DNA from: Symmachiella dynata
GTDB taxonomy: Bacteria; Planctomycetota; Planctomycetia; Planctomycetales; Planctomycetaceae
NCBI RefSeq assembly: GCF_007747995.1
Contig: NZ_CP036276.1
Location: forward strand, 310,001-374,000
Direction of reading: 5' to 3'
Length of the DNA: 64,000 nucleotides
Shown here: positions 53,176-62,006 of the stretch, piece by piece
Layout: every line of letters starts with the position of its first letter
How positions within the stretch are numbered: the first letter of the stretch is position 1
The notes under the pieces: model-generated
Database searches by the model: none
Told to the model about the DNA's origin: nothing
The model's input: only the letters and a program-made list of their open reading frames with translations
Translations under genes and position numbers: made by a program

Positions 53176-53795
53176 GTCACCACGTGTTTCCAGGGCGGCG
53201 TTGCAATCAGGTTGAACATGTTTTTATCGAACGCCTCTCGCGGTGAAGCAGGTACGAGTTTCAATTTTGTGCTGTGACCGCGGTGAATGATCCATGCGCC
53301 AAAGCGGCGGGAAATGGATTGTATCATCGCACTGGGAACAAAAAACGCGCCGGGGTTCTCCATCAATGATCGCGGCATGGCATCCGCCTGTTCCGGCGCC
53401 AAGCGTTGCGGGTGGAATGTAGTCGCGCGGGAGAGTTCGTCGGGACTCCAATTCAGAAAAATTGCACAGAGTGACAAGGGGGCCCACAAAGCCGAAGCGA
53501 TCGACCAAAGGACCATGCCGTCGGAGTGATTTCGCTCTGGGTCAGCGAGTTCATCGACGAGATGCGGCAAAAAATACAAGCCGTTGGTTGTGGCATACAG
53601 CAAACCTCGGGCGGGCAGCGCGCGACGGCGGACTGTCACTTCTCCCAACGGCGCACGGACTTCACCCAAGATCGTCTGCAATCGGGAAAGGGGTGGATCG
53701 GCTTCGTTGATGTCGACCGCTGCCATACAATCGGGGCAATGCCCGCCGCGAGGCTCGACCCAGCTATAGCATTCGTGGCACAACAGCATCGACAT
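53172..53795 (-). CDS. Zinc-ribbon hypothetical protein (207 aa)
   Basis: The N-terminus has a zinc ribbon (LLCHECYSWVEPRGGHCPDC, two CxxC pairs). A beta-rich domain follows (VRRRALPARGLLYATTNGLY), with a hydrophobic stretch near residue 105 (LWAPLSLCAIFLNW) and a C-terminal part that resembles a PH- or GRAM-like fold. ATG at 53795 has GGAAC about eight bases upstream; ATG at 53789 is possible. It is translationally coupled to the methyltransferase downstream, which suggests a shared pathway, perhaps RNA or membrane related. The family is not recognised. Confidence 0.7.
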   Translation of the reverse strand: MSMLLCHECYSWVEPRGGHCPDCMAAVDINEADPPLSRLQTILGEVRAPLGEVTVRRRALPARGLLYATTNGLYFLPHLVDELADPERNHSDGMVLWSIASALWAPLSLCAIFLNWSPDELSRATTFHPQRLAPEQADAMPRSLMENPGAFFVPSAMIQSISRRFGAWIIHRGHSTKLKLVPASPREAFDKNMFNLIATPPWKHVVT

Positions 53796-53961
53796 ACAAA
53801 GTTCCAAAGTCAGCCCGTTTCCCTACCGTTCGGTCGGCAGTTGCCGCTGCGTTACTGTAATTACCGCAGCCCCGCGCAGCAAGGTGAGCCTCACGGCAGG
53901 TGCTTTTGCCACGGGTTGCGAAAAAGAGGAATCACCACCGGGTACCGGTCACTGCATCCGG

Positions 53962-54396
53962 TCACTTTTTGACCGGTGTCTCTTGGTAGAAGACCGAGCG
54001 CCACTTGCCGTCCCGCAAGGCCCATGTCGATGTCGCGTATACGGTGGTGAGGGGAATCTGCTTATCGCCGTGGCTTCCCTTCCAACGGAATTTGTAGGTC
54101 AAAATACCCACGTCGGGACTGACCTGGACCAGCTTCACGTCGGTCACGGTGTACGATGTGATCGTGACCTGCTCCAGGCTACGCAAGATGTCCTGACCGG
54201 CTTGGCGGCCGCCATCGTACGTGACAGCAAACGTCTCCTCGGCCAACAGCGCTTTTAATGTCGCTTGATCCTGCTGTTTGATCGCTTCGATGAGTTTTGA
54301 CTCTTGTGCCAACAGTGTTTTCTGAAGTGGGTTCGGCGGCGCATCGGCACCGGACAACAACACCGCAAACAGAACGATGGCGAATCGATATTTCAT
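53962..54396 (-). CDS. DUF4440/SnoaL-like protein, exported
   Basis: This 144-residue protein starts with a signal peptide (MKYRFAIVLFAVLLSGADA). A cone-shaped alpha+beta NTF2-like fold of the DUF4440 type follows: LIEAIKQQDQATLKALLAEE, VTYDGGRQAGQDILRSL and STWALRDGKWRSVFYQETPV. ATG at 54396 gives a normal export signal, while the longer frame has none. Members of this fold are often ketosteroid-isomerase-like enzymes or small-ligand binders; no catalytic residues can be assigned. No operon partner is seen. Confidence 0.78.
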   Translation of the reverse strand: MKYRFAIVLFAVLLSGADAPPNPLQKTLLAQESKLIEAIKQQDQATLKALLAEETFAVTYDGGRQAGQDILRSLEQVTITSYTVTDVKLVQVSPDVGILTYKFRWKGSHGDKQIPLTTVYATSTWALRDGKWRSVFYQETPVKK

Positions 54397-54618
54397 GGTG
54401 ATTTTCACTTCCGACTGAAGACAGAAAAAACGAGGTCCCGAACGATCAGCTGATTCTATGAGCCGATGCGCTCCCCAACAACCGCGTAACATCCTTGGCA
54501 GTTGCAATTCACAGGGTTCTGGAGTTTTGGAAATTGCATGTTGAAAGGCGTGACCATAAAATCGGCGGTCAGCACGTCACCAGTTCCATCAACCAATTCG
54601 CATTGAGGTCACCCCGTC

Positions 54619-55131
54619 ATGAACATTGGCCAAACGATGATTCCCGAGTTTGATATGGAGATGGCAAATACGCGCAAAGTGCTGCAGCTGGTTCCCGATG
54701 AGAAATGGGACTGGAAAATCCATGACAAATCTAACACCGTCGGCTGGGTTGCCAATCATCTGGCCGACATTCCCGCCTGGGTCGAGAAAATTCTTTGCCA
54801 CGATACACTCGACGTCGAACCGGTTGAGGGACAGCCCTATCAATCCCCCGTAGAAACATCGACAGCTGCGGTGTTGGCGTTGTTTGATAAAAACGTCGCC
54901 ACTGCCCGACAACTACTGGAAACCGTCGAGGATGCAAAACTGTTTGAGCCTTGGTCGCTATTACGGCAAGGGCAAGAACTCATGACCTTGCCTCGCTTGG
55001 CTGTCTTGCGAACCTGGGTTCTCAATCATACGATCCACCATCGCGCGCATTTGTGCGTCTACTTGCGGGTCAATGATGTTCCAGTTCCCGGTCTCTATGG
55101 CCCCTCGGCCGACGATGCCGGACCGGCCTAA
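54619..55131 (+). CDS. DinB family protein
   Basis: This 170-residue four-helix-bundle protein is of the DinB/YfiT type. Metal-binding histidines are visible at NHLADIP (about residue 46) and in NHTIHHRAHLCVYLR (about residues 136-140). The C-terminal VNDVPVPGLYGPSADD is the usual family ending. GAGGT precedes ATG 54619. DinB-like proteins are metal-dependent and many act as thiol transferases, for example with bacillithiol or mycothiol; the thiol in planctomycetes is not known to me. It is followed by yaaA on the same strand after 113 bp. Confidence 0.85.
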   Translation: MNIGQTMIPEFDMEMANTRKVLQLVPDEKWDWKIHDKSNTVGWVANHLADIPAWVEKILCHDTLDVEPVEGQPYQSPVETSTAAVLALFDKNVATARQLLETVEDAKLFEPWSLLRQGQELMTLPRLAVLRTWVLNHTIHHRAHLCVYLRVNDVPVPGLYGPSADDAGPA

Positions 55132-55244
55132 CAAGCGGACGGAAACAAATGTTGCGACATTCCTGGTCGGAAAATTCGCCAACCCATTCGTCGGCAAGAG
55201 CACTCCTCGTCTAACGCTATTTCTCAAAAAACGATCGTCCCGCA

Positions 55245-56048
55245 ATGTTGATACTGCTCTCTCCGGCAAAAACACTCGATCTGTCGCCGCAACAACAAAC
55301 GCAGACATACACCGAGCCACTATTTCCCGACGATGCCCAGCAGTTGATTAAAAAGTTGCGCGGAATGTCGATGAAGGCCTTGGGAGAGTTGATGGGCATC
55401 AGCAGCGATTTAGCGCGGCTGAATCGCGACCGGTATGCCGAATGGTCGCTTCCCTTTACACCAGAAAATGCGAAACAGGCCGTGCTGGCGTTCGACGGCG
55501 AGGTCTATACGGGACTCGCGGCGAGTTCGTTTCGCGCGGCTGACCTCAAATTTGCGCAAAGTCATTTGCGTATCCTATCAGGGCTTTACGGCGTGTTACG
55601 CCCACTCGATTTGATGCAGGCGTACCGGTTGGAAATGGGGACGCGACTCGCCACGCGGCGGGGCAAGGATTTGTATGAATTTTGGGGCGATCGGATTTCC
55701 CAATCGATCAATGCCGATTTGGCTCAGCAAAAACACCGTGTGTTGGTCAATCTGGCATCTCAGGAATACTTCAAGGCGGTACGACCTCGGCAGGTCGACG
55801 GCCGGACCGTCGCGGTCGTGTTTCGGGAAATCAAAGGCGGCAAGTCGCGGACAATTGCGACGTTTGCCAAACAGGCGCGGGGACGGATGGCGGCTTGGAT
55901 CATTCGCAACCGCATCGTCGACCCGGCCGATTTGAATCAGTTCGCCGAGGCTGATTATCAATATGTCGCCTCGGAGTCGACCGCGGATGAAATCGTCTTC
56001 TCCCGCCCGCAACCGCCACCACCGGGCAAAGCCAAACGGTCGGCATAA
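55245..56048 (+). CDS. yaaA: YaaA peroxide-stress protein
   Basis: This 267-residue protein is a clear YaaA (DUF328) member: MLILLSPAKTLDLSP at the N-terminus, then AVLAFDGEVYTGLAASSF, LRILSGLYGVLRPLDLMQAY, YRLEMGTRLATRRGKDLYEF and LVNLASQEYFKAVRP. YaaA limits free iron and protects DNA under hydrogen peroxide stress in E. coli, and it has a DNA-binding cantaloupe-like fold. No OxyR site was found. The C-terminal proline-rich tail (FSRPQPPPPGKAKRSA) is an addition to the core. Confidence 0.93.
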   Translation: MLILLSPAKTLDLSPQQQTQTYTEPLFPDDAQQLIKKLRGMSMKALGELMGISSDLARLNRDRYAEWSLPFTPENAKQAVLAFDGEVYTGLAASSFRAADLKFAQSHLRILSGLYGVLRPLDLMQAYRLEMGTRLATRRGKDLYEFWGDRISQSINADLAQQKHRVLVNLASQEYFKAVRPRQVDGRTVAVVFREIKGGKSRTIATFAKQARGRMAAWIIRNRIVDPADLNQFAEADYQYVASESTADEIVFSRPQPPPPGKAKRSA

Positions 56049-56436
56049 TTGCCATCTCCCGAGTGACCGGTGATTCCGGTAGAGACGCCCGAATCTTCTC
56101 TGAACTGCGGGCTGGAGGTTGCTAAAAAGCATCATCGCGCGTGGCAGGTGCTAGAGTCTTATGCGGATGCGGATTTCTCGGAATCCGTGAAGTATCGCGA
56201 TATCGTAGACCGCGCAAGCGACTTGGCTCGGTTCAGCGACTTCATTCTGCAACGTCCATTCTGAAATGTCATGAATATCGAAGTTACATGATCACGAAAC
56301 CCGCAAGGTTTTGTGCGTAACGAACAGTGGGCACATGACGAACCAGTGTGGGGACACTACTACCATCCTGAACTCCAATAGCCGAATTTTCGTCGCCGAC
56401 ACGCGATGAAAGGGCATTGGTTGGGGGGCAATTGAC
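56049..56436. other. Intergenic stretch, possible degenerate small frame
   Basis: About 390 bp between yaaA and the cadherin gene. A 64-codon GTG frame (56070-56264) is present but has no ribosome site or recognisable features. It may be a decayed end of another gene. Confidence 0.4.
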
Positions 56437-59157
56437 GTGCGAATTTCTCTTTTCATCACGACCGTCTTGGCCATTTCATCCCAAACGGGCATGTCGGATG
56501 AGACACAATCGGCCAATGCGCCGGGGCAACCTCAAGGGCCGCGGTTTTCCGTCGCAGAGAATAGTCCCATTGGAACCACAGTGGGAACGGTCACCTCGAA
56601 AAAAGGGGCCAACCAATCGCTGCGAACGTATTCCATTACTGGTGGCAACGAACACCAGACGTTCGTGATCCACGCCAAGACCGGCCGGATCGCTGTGCGA
56701 AATTCCTCCCGATTGGATTACGAAACCAACCCCGAATACGTGCTGCAAATCACGGTCGAGGGGACGGAAGATTTTGATGACAGTTTTGATAGCGGGTTTG
56801 CTGCGGAATTGCGCAAATCAGGCATCAACGTCGAGGATGACAAGCAACTGCTCGAAACACTTTCCGTGACGATCACTGTTAAAAATGTCAATGAGTTTCC
56901 CGCACTCGAAGCACAAACGCTGTCAATCGCCGAGAATAGCGCCGCTAGTGTGGTTGTCGGCCGCGTGTTGGTCTCTGATCCAGATGCGGGTGACACGCAT
57001 TTGTTTTTATTCAACAACGACAACGCGCGCTCTCCGTTCGAGATTGATCCTCGCACTGGTGAGATCACGGTCCTCGATCCCACGGCACTCGACTATGAAA
57101 TACAAACCTACTTTGAAATGAACGTCGTCGCCATCGACGCCGGGGGAGCGGCCCTCTCAGAAACGCTGCGCATCGAAGTGACGGACATCAACGAGCCGCC
57201 GCAACTTGCCGCCGAAATGTTTACGCTGCCCGAAGCCAGTGATCCCGGCACGGTTGTCGGTCGTATCCCCGGGGTTGATCCCGATGGTGAAGCTGCGCTG
57301 ACTTATGCCATTGTCCGTGGCAATGACGACAACGCTTTCACTATCAACGAACGGACGGGCGAAATCAGCGTTGCAAAGAGCGCTGCATTGGACTTTGAAC
57401 AGACACCACAACGACAGATTGGCATCGAAGCTCGCGACGCCCAAGGCGACATCGGAACGACAGAGGTGCAAATTCAACTCACCGATGTGAATGAACCACC
57501 TGTTGCTGGAAACCAAGAGTTTGCGTTACCTAGCCAAATCGAATCGGGCGCGGTGCTCGGAACGATCTCGGCAGATGACCCGGACCAGGGGGAGCAGTTG
57601 ACGTTCGGGATTACCGACGGAAACGATGACGGTGCCTTTGCAATTGATCCGAAGACCGGTGAGCTGACAGTCGTCTCTCCGGAAAAACTAAATGCCCGGT
57701 CCGCGCGTCAAGCGGCCTTGTCGATCAGCATCGCTGACCGTGCGGAAGCATCAACCACGGCGACCGCCACGATTGATTTGGGAATCGCCCAGGCAGATTC
57801 ATCACTGGCTGCCGCCATTCGGGCCATGTCCGCAGAAAATGAAGACACCGACGATACGACCCATCCCGTGGACAGCCAAACGGCAGCGGTTGTAGCAAAG
57901 CCGACCCCCAAAACCAAACCAGCTCCGCCCGTGACTCCCAAAGTTGCAACGTCGGCCACAGCACCGGCCGCGGTTGCAACGGCGGTACCCACGAATGTCG
58001 TTCCTGCATCCAACAAACGAGCGGCAGCGAGTTGGTTGCTACTTTGTATCGGAGGTGCTGCGGTCGTTTGGGGTGCAGTCTTGGTGCTGACGTCCTTGCG
58101 TCAGCGGCGAATGTCGGCGACTCTTAGGAAATCCATTGCCGCCGCTCATCACGATGAAGAATTGCTGCATGAGCGGATGCTGAGTTTGGACGCGTTTTCT
58201 AATGAATTACGTGCCGAACGCGATGAGTTGATGGCTACGCGGCGGCTGCTTACTGGAGAATTCGAGAAACTCAAGTCGCTGTTGGGGCGGCAAACTGAGG
58301 AACTCCGCTCGACTGACACTGTGCTGCAACATGGCGATGAAATACTACAAAAACAAATGGCCATGGCTGCTGCTCCTGCACCTGTAACAGGCCCCGCCGG
58401 CGAGACTTTAGATTCGGTGCGCCGCCAATTCGCCGTGCAACACCAACGCTTGGGGACATTGCAGGAAACGATGGAGCAACGCGATCGCGAGCTGATCGAT
58501 ACCTGTTCTAAAATGGATACGCGTCTGGAGGAAGTTTTGCAGAAAGTGTCGCTGATTGACACTTTTGACGAATCGCAACAGGGAGGCGGAGATGACTTAC
58601 CTCCATCTGAGGAAGATAACGTTGCCGGAGCCCATGCGATGGCTGCCTGGGACAAACGACAAGCGCAGATCCAGGAACTGGAACAACAATTCGATAGCAG
58701 TACCGGCGAACCTTCTCCAAGCGGAATGGCCACGAAAGCCTCTTTGCAAGACGAGGCCATGACATCGACGGCTGTAAGCGACATGGAATTTGACTATGGA
58801 CTTCTCGACGCCAAGCCATCGCCTGGTGAACTCTTTACCGATGACCCCGCTACCGATGAGCACGTTACCGAAGAGATGCAACAAAAGTGGGCGGCCCGTA
58901 CGGAACTGAATACACTCCGCTCAGTGGCGAATCAATCCACTCGAACAACTCTTGCGAATTACTCCCGCAAGAAATTTCTCAGAAGTAAACTGCTGTTGGG
59001 TTCGCTGGCGCTGTTTGGAGTCAGTTTCGCGATGCTCCTGTGGCTGGGCGGATTGGGGGCCAATGCCTCGCAGTCCTCGCTGGGCTGGGGGGCTTTGGGA
59101 ACAGGTGCCGTCGCAACGGTCTTGCTGGTCTCCTCTTGGTTTAAACACCGCAGGTAG
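56437..59157 (+). CDS. Cadherin-repeat membrane protein with coiled coil
   Basis: This 906-residue protein starts at GTG 56437 with an export signal. It carries four cadherin-like repeats (about residues 35-150, 155-250, 255-350 and 355-445). Each has the calcium-site motifs, for example FSVAENSPIGTTVGTV, DPDAGD, FEIDPRTGEITV and VTDINEPP. An alanine/proline-rich linker and a membrane helix (SWLLLCIGGAAVVWGAVLVL, about residue 535) come next. A long coiled coil (about residues 560-780) and two C-terminal helices (LLLGSLALFGVSFAMLLWLG, WGALGTGAVATVLLVSSW) complete it. Cadherin repeats outside with a coiled coil inside suggest adhesion or shape control. A bidirectional terminator follows. Confidence 0.85.
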   Translation: MRISLFITTVLAISSQTGMSDETQSANAPGQPQGPRFSVAENSPIGTTVGTVTSKKGANQSLRTYSITGGNEHQTFVIHAKTGRIAVRNSSRLDYETNPEYVLQITVEGTEDFDDSFDSGFAAELRKSGINVEDDKQLLETLSVTITVKNVNEFPALEAQTLSIAENSAASVVVGRVLVSDPDAGDTHLFLFNNDNARSPFEIDPRTGEITVLDPTALDYEIQTYFEMNVVAIDAGGAALSETLRIEVTDINEPPQLAAEMFTLPEASDPGTVVGRIPGVDPDGEAALTYAIVRGNDDNAFTINERTGEISVAKSAALDFEQTPQRQIGIEARDAQGDIGTTEVQIQLTDVNEPPVAGNQEFALPSQIESGAVLGTISADDPDQGEQLTFGITDGNDDGAFAIDPKTGELTVVSPEKLNARSARQAALSISIADRAEASTTATATIDLGIAQADSSLAAAIRAMSAENEDTDDTTHPVDSQTAAVVAKPTPKTKPAPPVTPKVATSATAPAAVATAVPTNVVPASNKRAAASWLLLCIGGAAVVWGAVLVLTSLRQRRMSATLRKSIAAAHHDEELLHERMLSLDAFSNELRAERDELMATRRLLTGEFEKLKSLLGRQTEELRSTDTVLQHGDEILQKQMAMAAAPAPVTGPAGETLDSVRRQFAVQHQRLGTLQETMEQRDRELIDTCSKMDTRLEEVLQKVSLIDTFDESQQGGGDDLPPSEEDNVAGAHAMAAWDKRQAQIQELEQQFDSSTGEPSPSGMATKASLQDEAMTSTAVSDMEFDYGLLDAKPSPGELFTDDPATDEHVTEEMQQKWAARTELNTLRSVANQSTRTTLANYSRKKFLRSKLLLGSLALFGVSFAMLLWLGGLGANASQSSLGWGALGTGAVATVLLVSSWFKHRR

Positions 59158-59205
59158 TCGCAAGCGGCTGACGTCACTCGAGACGTAAAAACCTTAGACA
59201 TAAAA

Positions 59206-59254
59206 AAACGGGGCGGAGGGACATCAGCGTCACCTCCGTCCCGTTTGTTTTTTT
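59206..59254. terminator. Bidirectional rho-independent terminator
   Basis: AAACGGGGCGGAGG (59206-59219) pairs with CCTCCGTCCCGTTT (59233-59246) with one G-T wobble. It is flanked by A-runs on one side and T-runs on the other, so it can end transcription of both the cadherin gene and the convergent HEAT-repeat gene. Confidence 0.88.
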
Positions 59255-59286
59255 ATCGCTGGTAGCCTGATGAACCAGCCCATGCT

Positions 59287-60765
59287 TTACGGGTCGATGA
59301 GCAGCAAGGCGCGTGTGGCCGCATTGCGTACGCCTGGGTTATCGTCGTTCATTGCTTCGAGCAATTCCGGAACGACCGTTTTCGACGGCGAACCGACAGC
59401 CCCTAAGGCGAAGGCGGAAACTTCTCGCACGCGAGCATTCTCATCACTCAGCCGAGCTGCCAAAGCTTTCACCACGACATTGCTGTTGGGTGCGATCTCT
59501 GCCAAGGCATAGGCGGAAACCCAACGGACGTCGGCGTCGGCATCGTCCAAGGCGCTGGTCAATACGGCAATGGAGTTCGCATTTTTGCCGGCCACCTTCC
59601 ACAAGGCTTCAGCCGCTTGCAAATTGCCCGGCGTCACTTCGCATTCTGACGCAGAGACGAGCATCGGGACTGCTTTTTCGGCTGGCGGACCAATCTCGCC
59701 CAAGGCGACTGCTGCCAACGACTGCACCGAATTGGCGCCGTCACTCAGCCCGTTGGAAAGTGTGGGGACCGCAAACTCGGTTTTATGGGTGATCCGCCAC
59801 AAGGCCAACGCAGAGTGCATGCGCACCTTGGCGTCGGCATCGTGCAGCAAGACCGTTAATGCGGGAACCGCGGGGGCCGCTTCCTCTTTCATCATTCCCA
59901 ACCGATAGACAAGTTTGTCTCGATTGGGTGCGTTTGGGTTGCTCAGTGCTTGCAACAGATCAGCGACGTCCCCTTCTGCTTCCAGGGGAATCGGTAGGGC
60001 CGGGGCCGTTGTCGGAAAAGTGGATGTCGGGCGACGGTCGTCGACTGCAATGTCGGAAGCAGCCGGGGTTTCAATGGTCTCTAACCGAACCAACGGTTCG
60101 CGGCGATTGATCTGCCGCGGTTTGCGCGTCACTTGAATCGCAGGTTGTTCAGACGCTGTCGTGGTTCGCTCGGTCGTGGTCACTTGCCGTCGCGTACGCG
60201 GCGGTAGAAACAGATCGCTGGATGCTTCTTCATCATTGGCCGGGACCGGTTCCGACTCAACGGGCGGAGCTTCCGGAGGCAAGTCCAACGCAGGAGCATC
60301 TTCGGAAATATCCGGCACCGGATTAATATCGGTGGGGACGTCGTCAGCCGGTTCTTCATAAGGGAGAGCCGGTGGCACGGGCGGAGGCCCATCCTCAGCC
60401 GGGACGTCACCAGTATCGACCGGCAGGTCACCGTCGTCGGCCGGTTCGGGGGCCGGGACGTCAACCGGCATCTCGGAGTCACCCGGATATTGCGGCTGCA
60501 TCATCGTCGGCGAACTGGGACAGAATCCCCCCGGCGGGCAGTTTTGGAAGTCTTGAGGAAAGACCCGCCAACACGTGGGGAAGTATCCGTAATACTGTTG
60601 GCAATGAGGACTAATCTTCACCGGATCGTATTCGGTTCGATTTTCTTTGTGAAAGAGTCCTTTGAACCACCCCGCCGATACGGTCGTTGGCCAGAAGATG
60701 GGAATGACTGCGAGGGCAGTCACGACAGACAGAAGCCGACTAGCCGACCATGATTTCTTTAACAC
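59287..60765 (-). CDS. Secreted HEAT-repeat protein
   Basis: This 492-residue protein has a signal peptide (about residues 1-31, ending TTVSA). A planctomycete-type phrase QYYGYFPTCWRVFPQDFQNC follows near residue 57, then a long proline/aspartate-rich linker (about residues 90-265). Five or more HEAT repeats make up the C-terminal 200 residues (for example VPALTVLLHDADAKVRMHSA, VRWVSAYALAEIAPNSNVVV, VREVSAFALGAVGSPSKTVV). The GTG start at 60765 is supported by GGGAGG ten bases upstream. The FPTCWR phrase is common in planctomycete exported proteins of unknown role. The HEAT solenoid probably mediates protein binding. Confidence 0.83.
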   Translation of the reverse strand: MLKKSWSASRLLSVVTALAVIPIFWPTTVSAGWFKGLFHKENRTEYDPVKISPHCQQYYGYFPTCWRVFPQDFQNCPPGGFCPSSPTMMQPQYPGDSEMPVDVPAPEPADDGDLPVDTGDVPAEDGPPPVPPALPYEEPADDVPTDINPVPDISEDAPALDLPPEAPPVESEPVPANDEEASSDLFLPPRTRRQVTTTERTTTASEQPAIQVTRKPRQINRREPLVRLETIETPAASDIAVDDRRPTSTFPTTAPALPIPLEAEGDVADLLQALSNPNAPNRDKLVYRLGMMKEEAAPAVPALTVLLHDADAKVRMHSALALWRITHKTEFAVPTLSNGLSDGANSVQSLAAVALGEIGPPAEKAVPMLVSASECEVTPGNLQAAEALWKVAGKNANSIAVLTSALDDADADVRWVSAYALAEIAPNSNVVVKALAARLSDENARVREVSAFALGAVGSPSKTVVPELLEAMNDDNPGVRNAATRALLLIDP

Positions 60766-61111
60766 GATGATCTGCCTCCCTGCGGGGCGTTTTCAGTAAC
60801 AAGACCTCGATCCCCTGCGCGCTCAGGCAACGCAAATTCGAAGACCGCTTCCCGCATTTTGGTGGAAGGGTTTCGAGGCTGGGTCGGATCCAGGTAGGTT
60901 ATTTGGTCGTTGAGGTCCCCCCTGCGCAAAACCAATTCTTGCGCGGCAGGACCACGGGTATGGTTTACATCGGTTGGCGCACCCGGTCCATTTGAAGGAA
61001 TTGCGCCGGTTATGCCCGACTTGACGTCTCTTGCCTAGATTGACATTCGCGGCTGTCCCGAAACGATGACGATCGCAGTCCCATTACGATCGCAATGGGC
61101 GGTCAACGTAA
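60766..61111. other. Intergenic region upstream of the HEAT-repeat gene
   Basis: About 350 bp with no convincing gene and no clear promoter. It leads into a repeat region beginning at 61112. Confidence 0.4.
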
Positions 61112-61344
61112 CCCAGGGCGTCGCTGCGCTTTGCCCTGGGCTGACATGTTATGGCTCCGTCGGGGCGAGATCAGCGACCACTCGACGGTACCAAGTGTAT
61201 TTATGCCTTTGGCCGCTATTGCACCTCAATCGAGGCCCCAACGGGGCCACACAAGTCAGCCCAGGGCAAGGGTGCGTGAGCGAAGCGAACGCCCCGCCGC
61301 CCTGGGTTTGGATGGCCGTAGAGCGATTTAGCCCTGAAAGGGCG
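61112..61344. repeat. Composite inverted repeat (CCCAGGGC ... TTGCCCTGGGCTGA / GCCCTGAAAGGGC)
   Basis: The left arm (61112-61167) and right arm (61232-61306) are imperfect reverse complements. Both contain CCCAGGGCG, TTGCCCTGGGCTGAC and a CCG-GGGGC hairpin. A further hairpin GCCCT-GAA-AGGGC follows at 61332-61344. These phrases are common between genes in planctomycetes. An open frame crosses the region but looks artefactual. Confidence 0.75.
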
Positions 61345-61537
61345 ACACAATTCATTGGCTTAAACAACGCCAAATTTCGCCGCCGTCCAGGGATTCATTC
61401 GCGAGACACGAATTGAGATCGCTCGGCCGATTTGCTACGCTCAGCACAGCAATCGCAGGTTTTCCCGGACTGAGATGTTCTAGAACCGGGACCGTGTTTA
61501 GAGACCGTTGCGAATTGACCCGGCGGGAGCGAGTCCG

Positions 61538-61885
61538 ATGAGTGACGAAAAAACGATCTTCAAAAAAATCATTGATAAAGAGATTCCAGCAGACATCGTT
61601 TTCGAAGATGACCTCTGCTTGGCATTTCGCGACGTCAATCCACAAGCACCCACGCACGTGCTGGTGATCCCTAAACAGGAGATTCCTTCCGTCGCGGATT
61701 TAGCAGATAGCGACGCCGCCTTGGCGGGTCACTTGCTGTTGGTAGCCCGCGACGTGGCAAAACAGTTAGAATTGGACAGTGGATTTCGTCTGGTGGTCAA
61801 CAACGGTCCCGGAGCAGGCCAAACAGTGGATCATCTGCACATCCATATTCTGGGAGGTCGCAGCTTGGTTTGGCCGCCCGGATAA
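61538..61885 (+). CDS. HIT family protein (histidine triad nucleotide hydrolase)
   Basis: This 115-residue HINT-branch protein starts MSDEKTIFKKIIDKEIPADI and carries the histidine triad in GAGQTVDHLHIHILGGR (HxHxH), with the catalytic middle histidine. The FRDVNPQAPTHVLVIPK segment is the family's second signature. Such proteins hydrolyse phosphoramidates such as AMP-lysine or aminoacyl-AMP. ATG at 61538 has GGGAG eight bases upstream; the longer frame adds ten residues with no support. It follows the repeat region and lacks an operon partner. Confidence 0.93.
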   Translation: MSDEKTIFKKIIDKEIPADIVFEDDLCLAFRDVNPQAPTHVLVIPKQEIPSVADLADSDAALAGHLLLVARDVAKQLELDSGFRLVVNNGPGAGQTVDHLHIHILGGRSLVWPPG

Positions 61886-62006
61886 ATCCGCACGGTGAAA
61901 TTGCTCGCTGAGGAATAGAACCGTACTTCGTTTCACTGATTAGATCCTACCCCCGTTGATATTCGCCTTTGCAAAGACATCGCTCATGAATTTTAAGGAA
62001 CACCGC

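Noticed and set aside
56070-56264. 64-codon GTG frame after yaaA
   Set aside because: No ribosome site, no hydrophobic or domain features, and lower coding quality than its neighbours; possibly a gene remnant.
61066-61416. 116-codon frame in the repeat region
   Set aside because: The frame is made of repeat DNA with terminal hairpins and is not protein-like.
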